Source: Phlyctochytrium arcticum (lineage: Eukaryota; Chytridiomycota; Chytridiomycetes; Chytridiales; Chytridiaceae). From it: a stretch of DNA of 64,000 nucleotides. Of this stretch, positions 21,770-32,218 are shown one piece after another. The number at the start of each line of letters is the position of its first letter. Within the stretch, counting starts at the first letter, position 1. A program made the translations under genes and the position numbers. The notes beneath the pieces were generated by a model. It saw only the letters and a list, made by a program, of their open reading frames with translations, was not told the origin of the DNA and made no database searches. The DNA is taken from the NCBI GenBank assembly GCA_025602905.1, contig JAHLKI010000019.1, positions 1 through 64,000 of the forward strand, written 5' to 3'.

Positions 21770-22874
21770 TCAAAAATGTTCCAACTCCATCTCAACTATC
21801 GGATGTGAAATGGTGTTGGGTGGGCCACCCGATTCGTCCTCGATCGGGTATGATTCCAACGGCGATAACTGATTGGAACCCGCCAGACTTTTGTTGCCAT
21901 CTTTCGACTCATCAGCAGGCCCAGCTTTCCGAATATGCAAGCAAGCTACCGAGTAAGTGAAGAATAGCCAACTGAGGGCCATAGCAATAGGCCCCGTATA
22001 CGCAAACGTATTCCCAAAATCCATTAAAAGCCCAATGCCATACACGCTAGCATACGCCCCCGTCCCAACAACAGTCAAGACGGCCGCCTGCCGATTTCCC
22101 TCCATGTAAAGCGGCAGCTTGTCCAGGTTGACAGTATACCCGTTCGTTTGAATCGCAGTCATGACTGCGTTCCGGTCCAGGCAGACTCGAAACATGAATA
22201 CGGAGACGATGGTGTCTACCAGTGCTACCGTCAAATTCATGAGCATCCATGGAACGACATAAGAGATAGGTTCCCGTTGCGTTGCACCTGGGCCGTTGCG
22301 AACCCCAATGAAGAAAATAATGACGGCGGAGAGACCCAAAAGACCCAGAAAGGCGAAAAAGGCTATGCGCAACATCCGGGCATATCGGCGAGGTTGCCGT
22401 TTGGCCAAGAGAATGAATTCGATGCGGAGGGGTTGGACTCGAGCCTCTGCCAATACTCCGACATACCAAAACGCTGCACAACTCGTCAGTCCATTGGAAA
22501 TTTTGGATTTCACTCGTACTCATACCTTTAACGATATGCCCCCACGACGGCTTACCACCAAATTGCCAATGCGTGCTGGCAGCATAAAGCAAAATCCCCA
22601 TCCCCCAACAAACAACCCATGCCGTAATCACATACAGAATATCGATGGGTGTCCCAGCATTCCTCCAATACGTCCTGACGCAAAAGTAAACGGTATACAA
22701 ACTGATCAAAAAACTGGTAGCAGATAAGGCTACATTGCCAGCATAGATATTGATGCCCGTACACATGAAATTGGGGTCTTCCCAATTGGACAAATGGCCG
22801 CTGTAGCCGACCAGGGTTGTTCCATTGGGGGCCAGAGTGATAATGCAGTATGGATCATCGATGAAACGAATCAT
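21770..22874 (-). CDS. Seven-helix membrane protein of unknown function
   Basis: Two exons, 22874-22526 and 22473-21770, with a 52-bp intron (GTATGAG donor, CTGAC branch, TTGTGCAG acceptor) in phase 1; 350 residues. Seven hydrophobic segments can be seen: about residues 44-67, 74-98, 112-128, 149-170, 183-208, 236-258 and 262-285. The N-terminal part is extracellular-like, with an NGT sequon and two Cys, and the tail is hydrophilic. The topology is GPCR-like, but no rhodopsin, cAMP-receptor or pheromone-receptor signature is visible. It could be a fungal orphan receptor or a general membrane protein. Confidence 0.7.
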
Positions 22875-23332
22875 GGCGGAAAGAACAAGTGCAAAAACAA
22901 ATGGATAGCAAACGTTATGTGGACTATTTGGCCGCGTACCCGTATCAGCCCCCTCAATTTAATCACATCAAGGTTGTTTTTTATAAGCATTGATTACGCA
23001 AATACCCTCTTTCTAACTAACATTCGTACCTATTCGCGAACAAAGTATTAACTGTTTTCTTTCCGTGGGCGTGGTTCTCTTTTATGCTTATTCTGTTGAT
23101 TTTAAATACATTTCCCATCCCACGGGGTATCGGCTTTTTTTTTGCCCGTACTCATGATTTATTTGCCAAAGCTCGGATGTTTGCAAAGTTGCATGCTGCG
23201 CTCAGCGGTTCGATCGTAACGATTCCTTGTCGGTACTCCGGAGGATACTAGCGGATTACTAGCCTCGGACCCTGGATGTTCACTGTTGCATTTGCATTCT
23301 ACTCGAGCGAGGATCTATAATTTCTATTCGCA
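22875..23332. other. Intergenic region
   Basis: AT-rich spacer holding the 5' leader of the seven-helix gene on the left. Nothing else is recognised. Confidence 0.5.
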
Positions 23333-24268
23333 TTAGAAATTCTTGCCTGCCTTATTATGCAAGCGGTATATTCTCGACGGGGAATGCGGGCCAAACATCC
23401 CCGCAGGCGGTATTCCTTGCTTGGCTCGTATATGTTCCATTTCGTCGCTGATATGTTGAATGTCTTGCATATGATAAGTTGCAACAAGTTTTTCAAATGC
23501 CGTCTGATAATCTGGTTGTAAAAGTCTTGTAAAAGGAGAAAGTCTCGCGCCTATATTCTCCATATCTACATCACCCTTCATTTCCGTCCCACACTAAACA
23601 TTCAAAACAAATCCCCCCCTCACAATTTTGACCTCCCCACCTGATATTCCATTCTCTTCTTCTTCACTATCATAGTCGCTTCACAGAAATCGTATTCATC
23701 TTTCCAATTCACCAATATTGTTGGATCGATGGGTCCGTAACTCAGAAATTTTGACACATGTCTGATTGAAGTTTTGTAATCTCTTGGTCCTGCAACTATA
23801 TGTGAGAATTGGGATAATTCAAAGGAAAGATCAATGTGGCATATACCGTTAATTTGCGCTGTTCCTTTGATTTGGTGTCGGTTGATGATACTTTTTCTTG
23901 ATTGCTAAAGAGACCGTTTTCTTGAGGTGCAAGAGGAGGGATAGAGACGGTACGTTCTGATCGATGCTGGGGCTGCTCATACTGGAAATAATCTGATCAA
24001 ACAAGCTGGTAAGTGTGTCTTTTGCTTTTGGCAGTTGGTTTTTGCCGGCGCAGCCATGGTGCGATATAACTCTGGTTGGTGTCTCGCGAGACTCCCGACA
24101 TCTCTGGCGTCTCCAATTTATGTACTTCCAAAGAATAAATAGCAAGTCTCAGCTCCTCCACAAGGGCTCATCGAGTTCTGTTCATAATAGTCCTACTCAA
24201 AACGCGTACCGTAAATCTTTCCCACGCCCAGTTTGGCAATGTTATGTTTTCGTTCAGGGTCCAAAAGG
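23333..24268 (-). CDS. Multi-exon gene of unknown function, model incomplete
   Basis: Coding-like segments on the minus strand follow each other with splice signals. From 24268 a segment reads LLDPERKHNIAKLGVGKIY, then a 43-bp intron, then ALVEELRLAIYSLEVHKLE and on to YIAPWLRRQKPTAKSKRH. The same frame meets TGA and continues as SDYFQYEQPQH to KEQRKLT near 23850. After a 57-bp intron, FLSYGPIDPTILVNWKDEYD and KKKRMEYQ follow in another frame. A further intron leads to CGTEMKGDVDMENIGARLSP and the end at 23333. The TGA and the frame change mean either missed introns or decay. The composition is clearly protein-like, helical and charged. I do not recognise it. Confidence 0.4.
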
Positions 24269-24897
24269 CTGTAAAGAAGATTTGTTACCAATGATATTTT
24301 GAAAAAAAGTTCGCAAATCAAAAAACTTTGAATCAAACTGTGAAAGCAAATAGTTTACATACCATGAAATTTCACAAAAGAAAGACCCAGTCAATTACTT
24401 TTGCACAACCCCCATCTCACTTGTATCAACCTCAATAGAGACAACGAACGCTTTATGCTGAATGGGTAAGCAACAATTGAACGACATGTGGACATATGCA
24501 ATTCCGCCAATTCGTCTACTAGACACATAATTACACAGGCAAGGGAGAGCAAATGTTACGCGAGAGGAACCAATGGGCGGCTTTCAAAGCTCGGAGTTCA
24601 CAATCCCGTTCGTACTCTACTGGATCATGGTGGGAACTTAAATATCTATGCCGGTACAGAGTATCCTTACGCATAATGTCACAAAACAACCCGCGCGCAT
24701 CAGCACACGCATCAATGTCCCATGCTTTTGCGAAGTGCCCATTTCAGTCGCCTTCTCTTTTTCTGGCTGGACCGCCTCTGATATACCTTCCACAATCTGC
24801 TATATTCTCACTATTCTGCTCCTTCACAAGTATATTTCACACCAAAACCCAAGAGACATTTTTGGAGTAAATACTGTATGTACATACTAAAGACAAC
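24269..24897. other. Intergenic region
   Basis: No supported gene. It separates two minus-strand units. Confidence 0.45.
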
Positions 24898-25367
24898 TTA
24901 AAGTGCTTCTGCCGTCAACTTTTCCATTAACTTGTTGAACTGAACTTGGTAAATGTTCTTGTCTTCTTCCAGGAATGCATGAAGAAGATCAAACTCGCCG
25001 TTAATTTCCTGCGGTGGGGCGGAAATCTTTCGCAGGATGATCCTGCATCCTGCCCTATAGCTGTTCACGTCGCGATCATACTATGGAAATTTATTGACTT
25101 CTGCTTCCCACGGCACCTTTCCAGTTGCGTGGTAGGAGTATACGTCCGCCTCCATGCGGAGGAATCTGTGGGCAATCAGTTCCTTTTTGGCCAATATGTA
25201 CTTGATTGCGGTTTCGTCTCTTGTTCGTATTCTATCTCTGGCTGAAAATCCCAGAAGAAGCCCTTCCTGATAACTGTTGAAATAGATGATTCCCCGTTCT
25301 GCTCCCGGACAACTCCGGAGAGCCTTCGTAAGATCATTCTACCGCCCCTTCCACAGCCTCTTTTATA

Positions 25368-25404
25368 CTCCTCTGTGCGGGAAAGTTCTGTCCGTTCCAC
25401 AAGA
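25368..25404 (+). repeat. Left terminal inverted repeat of Tc1/mariner element
   Basis: Begins directly after TA at 25366-25367. The first 30 bases match the reverse complement of the right end exactly. Confidence 0.92.
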
Positions 25405-25699
25405 GGTGTATTTTTTGGTTGATTTCAACCATCAAGCCAAAGTTCCATCCACATGGTTGCCTCCGGTTTCATAATTGCCTCTTAAGGTATAATGTAGTTC
25501 ATTTATCGCGTCAGGCCGTCTATAGGCCGTATAACGCGCGTTCACTTTTTACTTATTGCCATCTTGAATTGTCCAGTACTTTTTGACGCGCATTTGCTGC
25601 CAACATCACTACAAAAACATACTTTCAGAGCGCGATCCTCACCTGCACCATGAGTGATTTGGGTGATTTGTTCAGGACCCCATTAGTCTCGCAGATTCG

Positions 25700-26818
25700 A
25701 TGACTGCAGAACCATTCGATGACACGGATGACGTTGTGGAGTTCAATAGAAAGCGGAAAGTGCCGAAGGAAGAAGAGCCGGACTCTGAGAACTACCGGGA
25801 CACCCGCAACCAAATGGTCGGAATGTGGCTCGCTGAAGCAAGCAGCGAGCGCATTGCTGAACAATTTGGTTGCAGTGTGCGGACGGTCGCCCGCATTCTC
25901 AAGCAATACAAGGAAACGGGCTCGGTGATCAAAAAACCCAAATCCGGACGCCCGAAAGAATGGACGGATGACGATGTTGCTCTAATCTACCATGTCATGG
26001 TCACGAACAACAGATCACCTCTGAAAGAAATCCTGCTCATCTTGGAGATGATGGGCAGGAAATTTAGCATGGACATGCTTCGAAACCTCATCACAATGAC
26101 CGGTTTGAAGAAGTACGTTGCAGCTAGGAAACCGTTGTTGTCTGAAAAGTCCATTGCCTACAGACATCAATGGACCCAGGACAAGCGTCATTGGGCCAAA
26201 GAAGACTGGCAGCATGTGATTTTTTCGGACGAGTCCTTCTTTACGTTGTTCGGCACTGCAACAAAGAAAATTTGGCGTGAGCCGGGGGATACCCACAAAT
26301 ACGCCATCCAAAATTGCATCCCACGAGTGCAAAAGAACGGTGGAGGGGTCATGGTTTGGAGCTTTATTTGGCATGGGGGAGTTGGGCCACTTGTGATTTC
26401 TGATGGAGCAAGAATCAACTCCGTCTATTCCTGCGACAACATCCTCTCTGTTTATCAGACCTGGTTGAAAGACTTTTCCCCATTCGACCGCAGTTGCTTC
26501 CTTTTGCAGGAAGATAACGCTTCTTGCCATGTCAGCAAGGCGACTACTGCATGGAAGAATGATCAGCAAATGCGGCTGCTGCAGCCCAAATGGCCTGCAA
26601 CTTCTCCAGATCTTAACCCAATAGAACACTGCTGGAACACTCTGGAGAAAGCAGTTAGGGAGAGACGTCCCCTTCCTTCGGGGAAGGCCGGCCTCATCAA
26701 AGCCCTGCAAGAAGAATGGGCGAAACTATCTGTAGATTACATAGATTATCTCTACGATGGGCAGACTAGAGCTATAAATTCTGTGTGGGAGGCCGAGGGC
26801 AAGACCACAAGATTTTAA
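25700..26818 (+). CDS. Tc1/mariner-type DDE transposase
   Basis: Single frame of 372 residues without introns. The N-terminus has a basic patch (FNRKRKVPKEEE) that may be a nuclear signal, then a helix-turn-helix (IAEQFGCSVRTVARILKQYK) and a GRPKEW hook-like motif, which bind the terminal repeats. The catalytic DDE fold shows VIFSDESFF (first Asp), LLQEDNASCH (second Asp) and SPDLNPIEHCW (Glu). By my count 36 residues lie between the second Asp and the Glu, not the 34 of classical Tc1. The enzyme cuts and pastes the element at TA sites. All catalytic residues are present, so it is probably active or recently so. Confidence 0.95.
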   Translation: MTAEPFDDTDDVVEFNRKRKVPKEEEPDSENYRDTRNQMVGMWLAEASSERIAEQFGCSVRTVARILKQYKETGSVIKKPKSGRPKEWTDDDVALIYHVMVTNNRSPLKEILLILEMMGRKFSMDMLRNLITMTGLKKYVAARKPLLSEKSIAYRHQWTQDKRHWAKEDWQHVIFSDESFFTLFGTATKKIWREPGDTHKYAIQNCIPRVQKNGGGVMVWSFIWHGGVGPLVISDGARINSVYSCDNILSVYQTWLKDFSPFDRSCFLLQEDNASCHVSKATTAWKNDQQMRLLQPKWPATSPDLNPIEHCWNTLEKAVRERRPLPSGKAGLIKALQEEWAKLSVDYIDYLYDGQTRAINSVWEAEGKTTRF

Positions 26819-26859
26819 TTCGAACCACATTTGACATTTGGATTGTTTCTACAGGTACA

Positions 26860-26896
26860 TCTTGTAGAACGGACAGAACTTTCCCGCACAGAGGAG
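26860..26896 (-). repeat. Right terminal inverted repeat of Tc1/mariner element
   Basis: Reverse complement of the left repeat, followed by TA at 26897-26898. Confidence 0.92.
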
Positions 26897-27448
26897 TACT
26901 CTGAGAGCTTGTCTATGACGGCTACAAAAGGTACCCCGCCGGTCACATGGGAGACGTGAGCCATCCGTTCTTGTGTTTGCAGGGTGTGTGTGAACGCTGT
27001 CCGTTCGCCAGATTTCATATCAGTTCTTTGCAGCCTTTTTCGTGGGAGTTGATGCATTCGGATGCACGGCTTTCAAATCTTGATACAACTTTTTTGCGTT
27101 GGGCGTAGCGGGTAACGAACGGGGAGTGAGCAGGACGGACCTGCGTCGCAGCTTCCGAAACATTTTTTCTTTCCGACGTAAAAGGGCCTATCAAAAGGAG
27201 GGAAATACGTTAGACAGGGACATGATGTCAAAAAGCGACCTCTTTCACTGACTCGGAGCTGATCAAATGCATATACTGAGTGGGATAAATTCGCACAGTT
27301 ATAAAGCAACGTCACAAACTCCGTGCCGGTGGAATTTTTCAGGTATATTATACCCTTGTTTCAATTCGTTTCATCCTGGCATCAGCATTGATTGTTTTCT
27401 TTGTAAAGGTTCGGGACTTGCAATCTGGGGCAATGGCACCAGCTGTAA

Positions 27449-27959
27449 GAATCCCCAATTCCGGAAGGGGTGAAGGCAAAGAAAAATGGCTCGACCACTG
27501 TTAGGAACATTGTTGAGAACGGCATATACAACCAGCCTCTTGTTTCAAATTTGATTTCTATCGACTCGCTCATACCTCCACACAGTCTCTTCCAGATCAC
27601 AGTATCTAAATCACACCCCATTCTTGTACGTTTTCTATCACGCGTGATTCTTTTCCGGATTTGGAAGAGACTACTGACTGACTTTTGCTTGTCAGGTGCA
27701 TGGATTGAAGGATTGCTTACAATCACCTGTTAGATTGTACTCTGTGGTTCCGGCCGACATGTTCGCTTCCTATCCCCGCCAAGTCTATCACACAAAACAC
27801 AAGACGAGTGATACGATCCACACATGTGCCCGGGGTACATGTGTGGATCGTATCAAACAGTTTGCCTTGCGAATTGACGTCTCAGAGGATATGTTGGCCA
27901 AGACGTACTCTTGGGACGTGACAAAAGGTGCAAGCCATCACTTTTGCTCAATCATTTGA
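27449..27959 (+). pseudogene. C-terminal relic of a Crinkler-type gene
   Basis: Two segments, 27449-27625 and 27696-27959, joined in phase 0 by a 70-bp GT-AG intron. The product reads NGIYNQPLVSNLISIDSLIP, SLFQITVSKSHPILVHGLKD, RLYSVVPADMFASYPRQVYH and RIKQFALRIDV. This is the conserved ending of CRN/RHS-like proteins of fungi: a YxQP...IDSLI stretch, FQxTVSxxHPI, and a LYxVVPxxxF strand. No header or NTPase part precedes it; the frame opens after a stop at 27446-27448. So it is probably a fragment, or the last exons of a gene whose earlier exons were lost. A perfect palindrome interrupts the conserved part. Confidence 0.6.
27810..27854. repeat. Perfect 18-bp-arm palindrome
   Basis: Arms 27810-27827 and 27837-27854 are exact reverse complements (GATACGATCCACACATGT and its complement) around a 9-bp GC-rich loop. 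It lies inside the CRN relic and keeps the frame open across it. Confidence 0.95.
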
Positions 27960-28384
27960 GAAAACATCAACGTGCCATTACTATGTTACCGCTACTGTAA
28001 ACCTCTGTGGTTGGGACACACTTGATTCGTTCGAGGTTACGAACTTGTGTAATTTCCCAAATTTCTTTTTCCAGTGGTATCAATTCGGTCTTTTTCTCAG
28101 CCTGCCCTGCATCTCTCGACAAGTTTGCCAAACCCCATTATGTGTTATGTACTTCTATAGAGCAAGGAAAGAGCAAGGAAACTTGCCCAATTTAAATCAT
28201 TCTTTCATCGTTGACCAAATTCTTCATATCAAATCACTGTTACCATAATTCATACGTAGAGGCATTCTTGTTTCATAAAACTCAAAAGTTGTGGTAAAAA
28301 AAAAATTCGTTTGCGTATGTATGTATGGGAAAACATCGCCACCGGAGAGGTTACGACTATCAAAAAGATGCAAGATGACAGGCA

Positions 28385-28410
28385 TCTCTCTCTCTCTCTC
28401 TCTCTCTCTC
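28385..28410. repeat. (TC)13 microsatellite
   Basis: Uninterrupted TC dinucleotides over 26 bp. Confidence 0.95.
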
Positions 28411-30504
28411 GCCATCGGACTCGAAGATTATACTACTCACCTTTGCCATACACGTTCATCAGCCCAGGCCAAACATTTTGTTTATCATGCAAAGGAATTG
28501 CAGGCCGGCATAACTCATGCCGTCTGATGAAAATCTTGGTGATGGACACGTATGATTGGATAGAAATCGTAAAAAATAAGATATTGATGCAAAAGAAAGT
28601 TCCCATATGCGATTTTTGATTCGCAAAAAAAAAGAGTCCCTGGTAATCCCCTAAATGCGAATATAAAAAACAAACAAGAAGACCATCTCCTATAGCGACT
28701 CCCCCTGGCGGCCCAAGAGGGAAGAGGTTTCGCAAATCGCCCGCAACAAACTTTGAAGTTGGTGTATATATGTTAGTGAGAGATGATAAATCCAAGATAA
28801 AACGCAGCCGGGGGTCAACTTTTACTCTTTCTTTTTCTAGTTTGTCAAACTACAAGTTTTTTTGTGTCCATCACAAAGATGAACATATTGAGCAAAATCA
28901 AATTCAAAAATCAGGAGACAGTCGGGGTTCAAATGACTTTTTTTACAAGTGAAAAAATTTTACGGCCCGTGTGAAAATGATGGCAGATATGATATATATA
29001 TACATGATTAGAAGGATATTGTGAATGTTATGAATGATGTAGGATGGAGAGATTGAAAAATATGACAAAAAGAAAGAATTTGTTTTCAAAATTCGCAGCA
29101 GCAAAAAAAATCCAACATGTGAGGACAAGAAAGAGTTGGACGTTTTTGCTTGCTTGCTGCTGCTGCTTCCCGACCAGCAATGTCCAACTTCTTCTTTCTG
29201 CAAAATAGTCTTTCCCGACGAATGGCTCAAAAACGGTTATGACCATATTATTCATCACGTTTTTTTTGCCAACTCCCCTATACAAAAAAAATATAAAGAG
29301 ATGTGCGGGAATCAGCGCTGCTGCGATCGGGGGAGTGCATACCAAAACCCCCCGTCCTGCCTCACCAAACACAACACCGTATGGACGCCGATGTGATCCC
29401 ATATACTTTTTCGATGTATAACTTGCGCGAATTTACCCCGCGAGTAAGAGAGTGTAAAAGAGGTCGTTTTTTTTGAGTTCATGTATTTTTTCCCCTTTCA
29501 CGTCGGAAAGAAAAAAAAAATGATTGGGAAGCTTTCTGTGTCCTGCTTCCTCCACCGCACAAAAAAATTATATCCGAATGTGCAACAACGCAGGCAAAAA
29601 ATGAATAGAGGGGACGTTGCCGTTGAATTTGTGGTGGGTCTTTTTGTAAATAGCCCAATAAAGATGCAGTCTCGGAACCAACGAGCGTGGGAACGACTGT
29701 GTCCCAACGAACCGAAAGGACGAATGAGATCAGCAGGCCGTGCTACGAGGAGGATCGGAACATCCTATGGACCATTGAATATGGATACCGCCGGGCGACA
29801 AGAGACAAAACTTGAAATGGAATTCATAATATTATCCGCCAGGAAGCGCAAATGATTTTCTGCTTCAAGTCAAGGGTTTGGAAAAAAAAAATGGGGACAT
29901 TAGAGTTGAAGCTCCAACAACCGAATCTCTTTTCGACATGTTTCAAAAATTAAAAGTTCTGCGCCCCAGTTTGGGATTTCAAGGATTTTTTCATCACGTC
30001 CCCCCCCCGTAGGTTTGACGAAAAAACAGAAGGTCGGGTCTCTGACTCCCCCTTTGATTTTACTCACCCTCGTCATATGTACACTTGCACAATTCAGATT
30101 TGTTGTAATGGCAAAAAAGATCCCAGACTATTCTCCCAAAGCAAAAAAAAAAAAGCATTACGTTCAGTAAATAATCACGTCCTGCACTTCAAAACCCCCT
30201 GTATCCCCCTGCCTCTCCATATGCGCATAATAAGCTTCTTCCTCCTCATCAGCCGACTCGCGGTCGTGCACATATACGTGTGGACGCCTGCCCTACAAAG
30301 GGTTTGACGGGGCCGGACCGCGAGTATTTTTGCCCAGAGATCGGATTCGAGGGTTGCTGTTGTTTGGGAGGGATGTGGAGTGTACCGTGAGGGTGATTCA
30401 GTGACGGTTGTAACAGAGGCTTTATATGGGCGGGGTGGTACTTACTACGGCTTTCTTGGTGCTGCTAGGTGAACTCCTATACTGGAGTCTTTTTAGTGTA
30501 TACT

Positions 30505-30520
30505 TGTGTGTGTGTGTGTG
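30505..30520. repeat. (TG)8 microsatellite
   Basis: Uninterrupted TG dinucleotides over 16 bp. Confidence 0.9.
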
Positions 30521-31212
30521 AACTAGAGTGTTTTTTAGGTTTTTTGGTTTTTATCTGCATCATCACTTCACCCTCGATTGACGGCACAGTCATGGGATGA
30601 TGACCTCTGACGTTCTCCGAAAACTCCGACGTCTCTTTGAGAAAATACTCGTAATAAACCCAAGTACTCATTGCTTGGGCTCCGAAAGCGTAAGGTATAT
30701 ACATCTGATATGTCCTTTTTCGCAGTTCGCCATATCTATATAGGTCATGAGCGGGGGGGCCCAATGGTAAAGCAGTGGCGTGTGTAAAAGAGCAGGCTTA
30801 TGTTTCAAATATCCCAATTATAGCAGCAAGTGCTTGATGCTTGATTGGAGCAAGTAATATGATAGTGGGGGCATTCCTCTCTCCAATCCAAGCAAATCCT
30901 AAGCTTAATTCATTCGGCGTTTGTCGAGAGTCATATCTATCCATTAGGCTGATAGAAGTGGCTACCATCCAGTTGTTTCACTCTCTTGTCATCTTCATCA
31001 GCCCTCCTATACGTGCAGTCACACTCGTATTGGAGACTCTTTAGTTGGAATTCCGTGTACTGTAGCAGCAAGAGACTGTAGGCCCATTGGACGTCCACGG
31101 TCATTTGAACGTCCACGGCAGTTTGTTTATACGCCGTCGTGTGGGGGTAAGAGCAGCGACCCTCAGTTCGGGACCTGGGTTTTGCGAGTCGGGGCCTTAC
31201 TATACTTGACAT

Positions 31213-32218
31213 TTGTTGAGCTGTATAGAGTGGGTTGTTCGCATTGCGTATACAAAACTCTCGTCATTTCCTCCTCCTTCAGCACTCACTACCTTCAGTG
31301 TCCACGTCCCCCCCCGTCCTCTCTCCATCCACGACTGTCCCTTTATCAAGTCAAGGCCCCTTTCACCGTCAGTCACTCCCCATCTGAATAACCAGTCACG
31401 TGCACTAGTCGCTTCCGTCAGCGCTTCTTGTCTTTGGGGGGAGTCTGCCCTGCCTGGGCTCCATTGGTTGCTTTTTGCTCTTTCTTTTCGTTGCACTTAC
31501 TTGCGAGCTTACTCGCTCGCAACGGGTCAAACACTGGCAAGGAAGGAGCTGCGAATCACGTGTGACAGCGCGCAAAGAAGAAGGAAGCGGGCTCGGGCAG
31601 AGTTGAGCCGAAAGCCGGGAGTTGGAAAAATCCGTGAGTCAAGCGTCAATTATTCAGCGGGTGCTTTGTCTTTTTGCAAATCAAAGCCTGGCAACCTTTC
31701 TCCCTTGGAACACTCTTTCTTGTTCCCCGCCTTGGAGCGAGCACTTGGCACGCACACGCCACGACAGTCACAAGCAGCGAACAAACAAAAACTTATAAGC
31801 GCAACTTTGAGCAAACGAACCCAGGGGCAACATTCTTTCTCAACTCTATAATCTCACTTGTCACAACGTCTCGCCACTCTCTCACTTTCGCCAGGAGTGA
31901 GTGACTTGCAACAAGACTCTCCAGGTTAGCTAGCTCGGTTCTTCACCCACACCCACCCACAAGGTACTTTATGACTCTCGAAAAGCACTTGAAGAACAAA
32001 CATCACTCACTGCCTTCTCCACAGGCATCTCTCGCTCGCTGCCACTCCACTCTGTGACCCAAAACACAACCCAGGAAACAAACAACTCACAGCAGCTAAG
32101 CCTCCCCCAGGCGCCCACAAGGACCGTTAGAAAAACCATCAGGGTTTTTCACTTTCACTTTAAACATCTCGCCAGCTGCAGCATCTCAATCCCCACAACC
32201 ACCACGGACAACAATCAC
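31213..32218 (+). other. Leader and promoter region of AUR1 homologue
   Basis: C-rich plus strand with CACCCAC and CTCTC-like tracts, typical of fungal promoters and leaders. The long open frame at 31213-31851 has no conserved pattern and is not called as a gene. Confidence 0.45.

Larger units (their letters stand above)
25368..26896 (+). mobile_element. Complete Tc1/mariner element with TA target duplication
   Basis: The element is 1,529 bp. Its ends are terminal inverted repeats of about 37 bp (25368-25404 and 26860-26896); the outer 30 bp (beginning CTCCTCTGTGCGGGAAAG) are identical, with one mismatch just inside. TA dinucleotides flank both ends (25366-25367 and 26897-26898). Removing the element and one TA restores the reading frame of the host gene. 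The element encodes one intact transposase. Identical termini and an unbroken frame suggest a recent insertion. Confidence 0.95.
24898..27057 (-). pseudogene. Decayed copy of the unrecognised family, split by a Tc1/mariner element
   Basis: On the minus strand, from ATG 27057, a frame reads MHQLPRKRLQRTDMKSGE, then SHVTGGVPFVAVIDKLSEY up to the transposon at 26896. It resumes in frame on the other side of the element at 25367 with KRGCGRGGRMILRRLSG, so the insertion fell inside the TAT codon of SEY. Downstream, a second copy of the family core follows (KYILAKKELIAHRFL, SYHATGKVPWEAEVN), a TAG stop, then RAGCRIILRKISAPPQE and a C-terminal end LLHAFLEEDKNIYQ to LTAEAL with stop at 24900-24898. 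The core matches exon 3 of the gene at 19811-20408. The partial doubling and the stop show decay in addition to the insertion. Confidence 0.6.
27960..31212. other. Gene-poor AT-rich region
   Basis: No gene is supported on either strand. It contains many homopolymer runs (A or T of 8-10), a (TC)13 microsatellite and a (TG)8 tract. Frames near 28300-28800 and 29000-29900 are low-complexity shadows. Confidence 0.55.

Noticed and set aside
22047..22473. Unspliced continuation of the first exon of the seven-helix protein
   Set aside because: It becomes low-quality sequence, while the spliced frame continues with membrane helices.
30750..30825. tRNA-like stretch (AATGGTAAAGC then GTTTCAAAT)
   Set aside because: The acceptor and anticodon stems do not pair and the T arm lacks GGTTCRA.
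31213..31851. 212-residue open frame upstream of AUR1
   Set aside because: Composition follows base bias only; more likely promoter and leader DNA.
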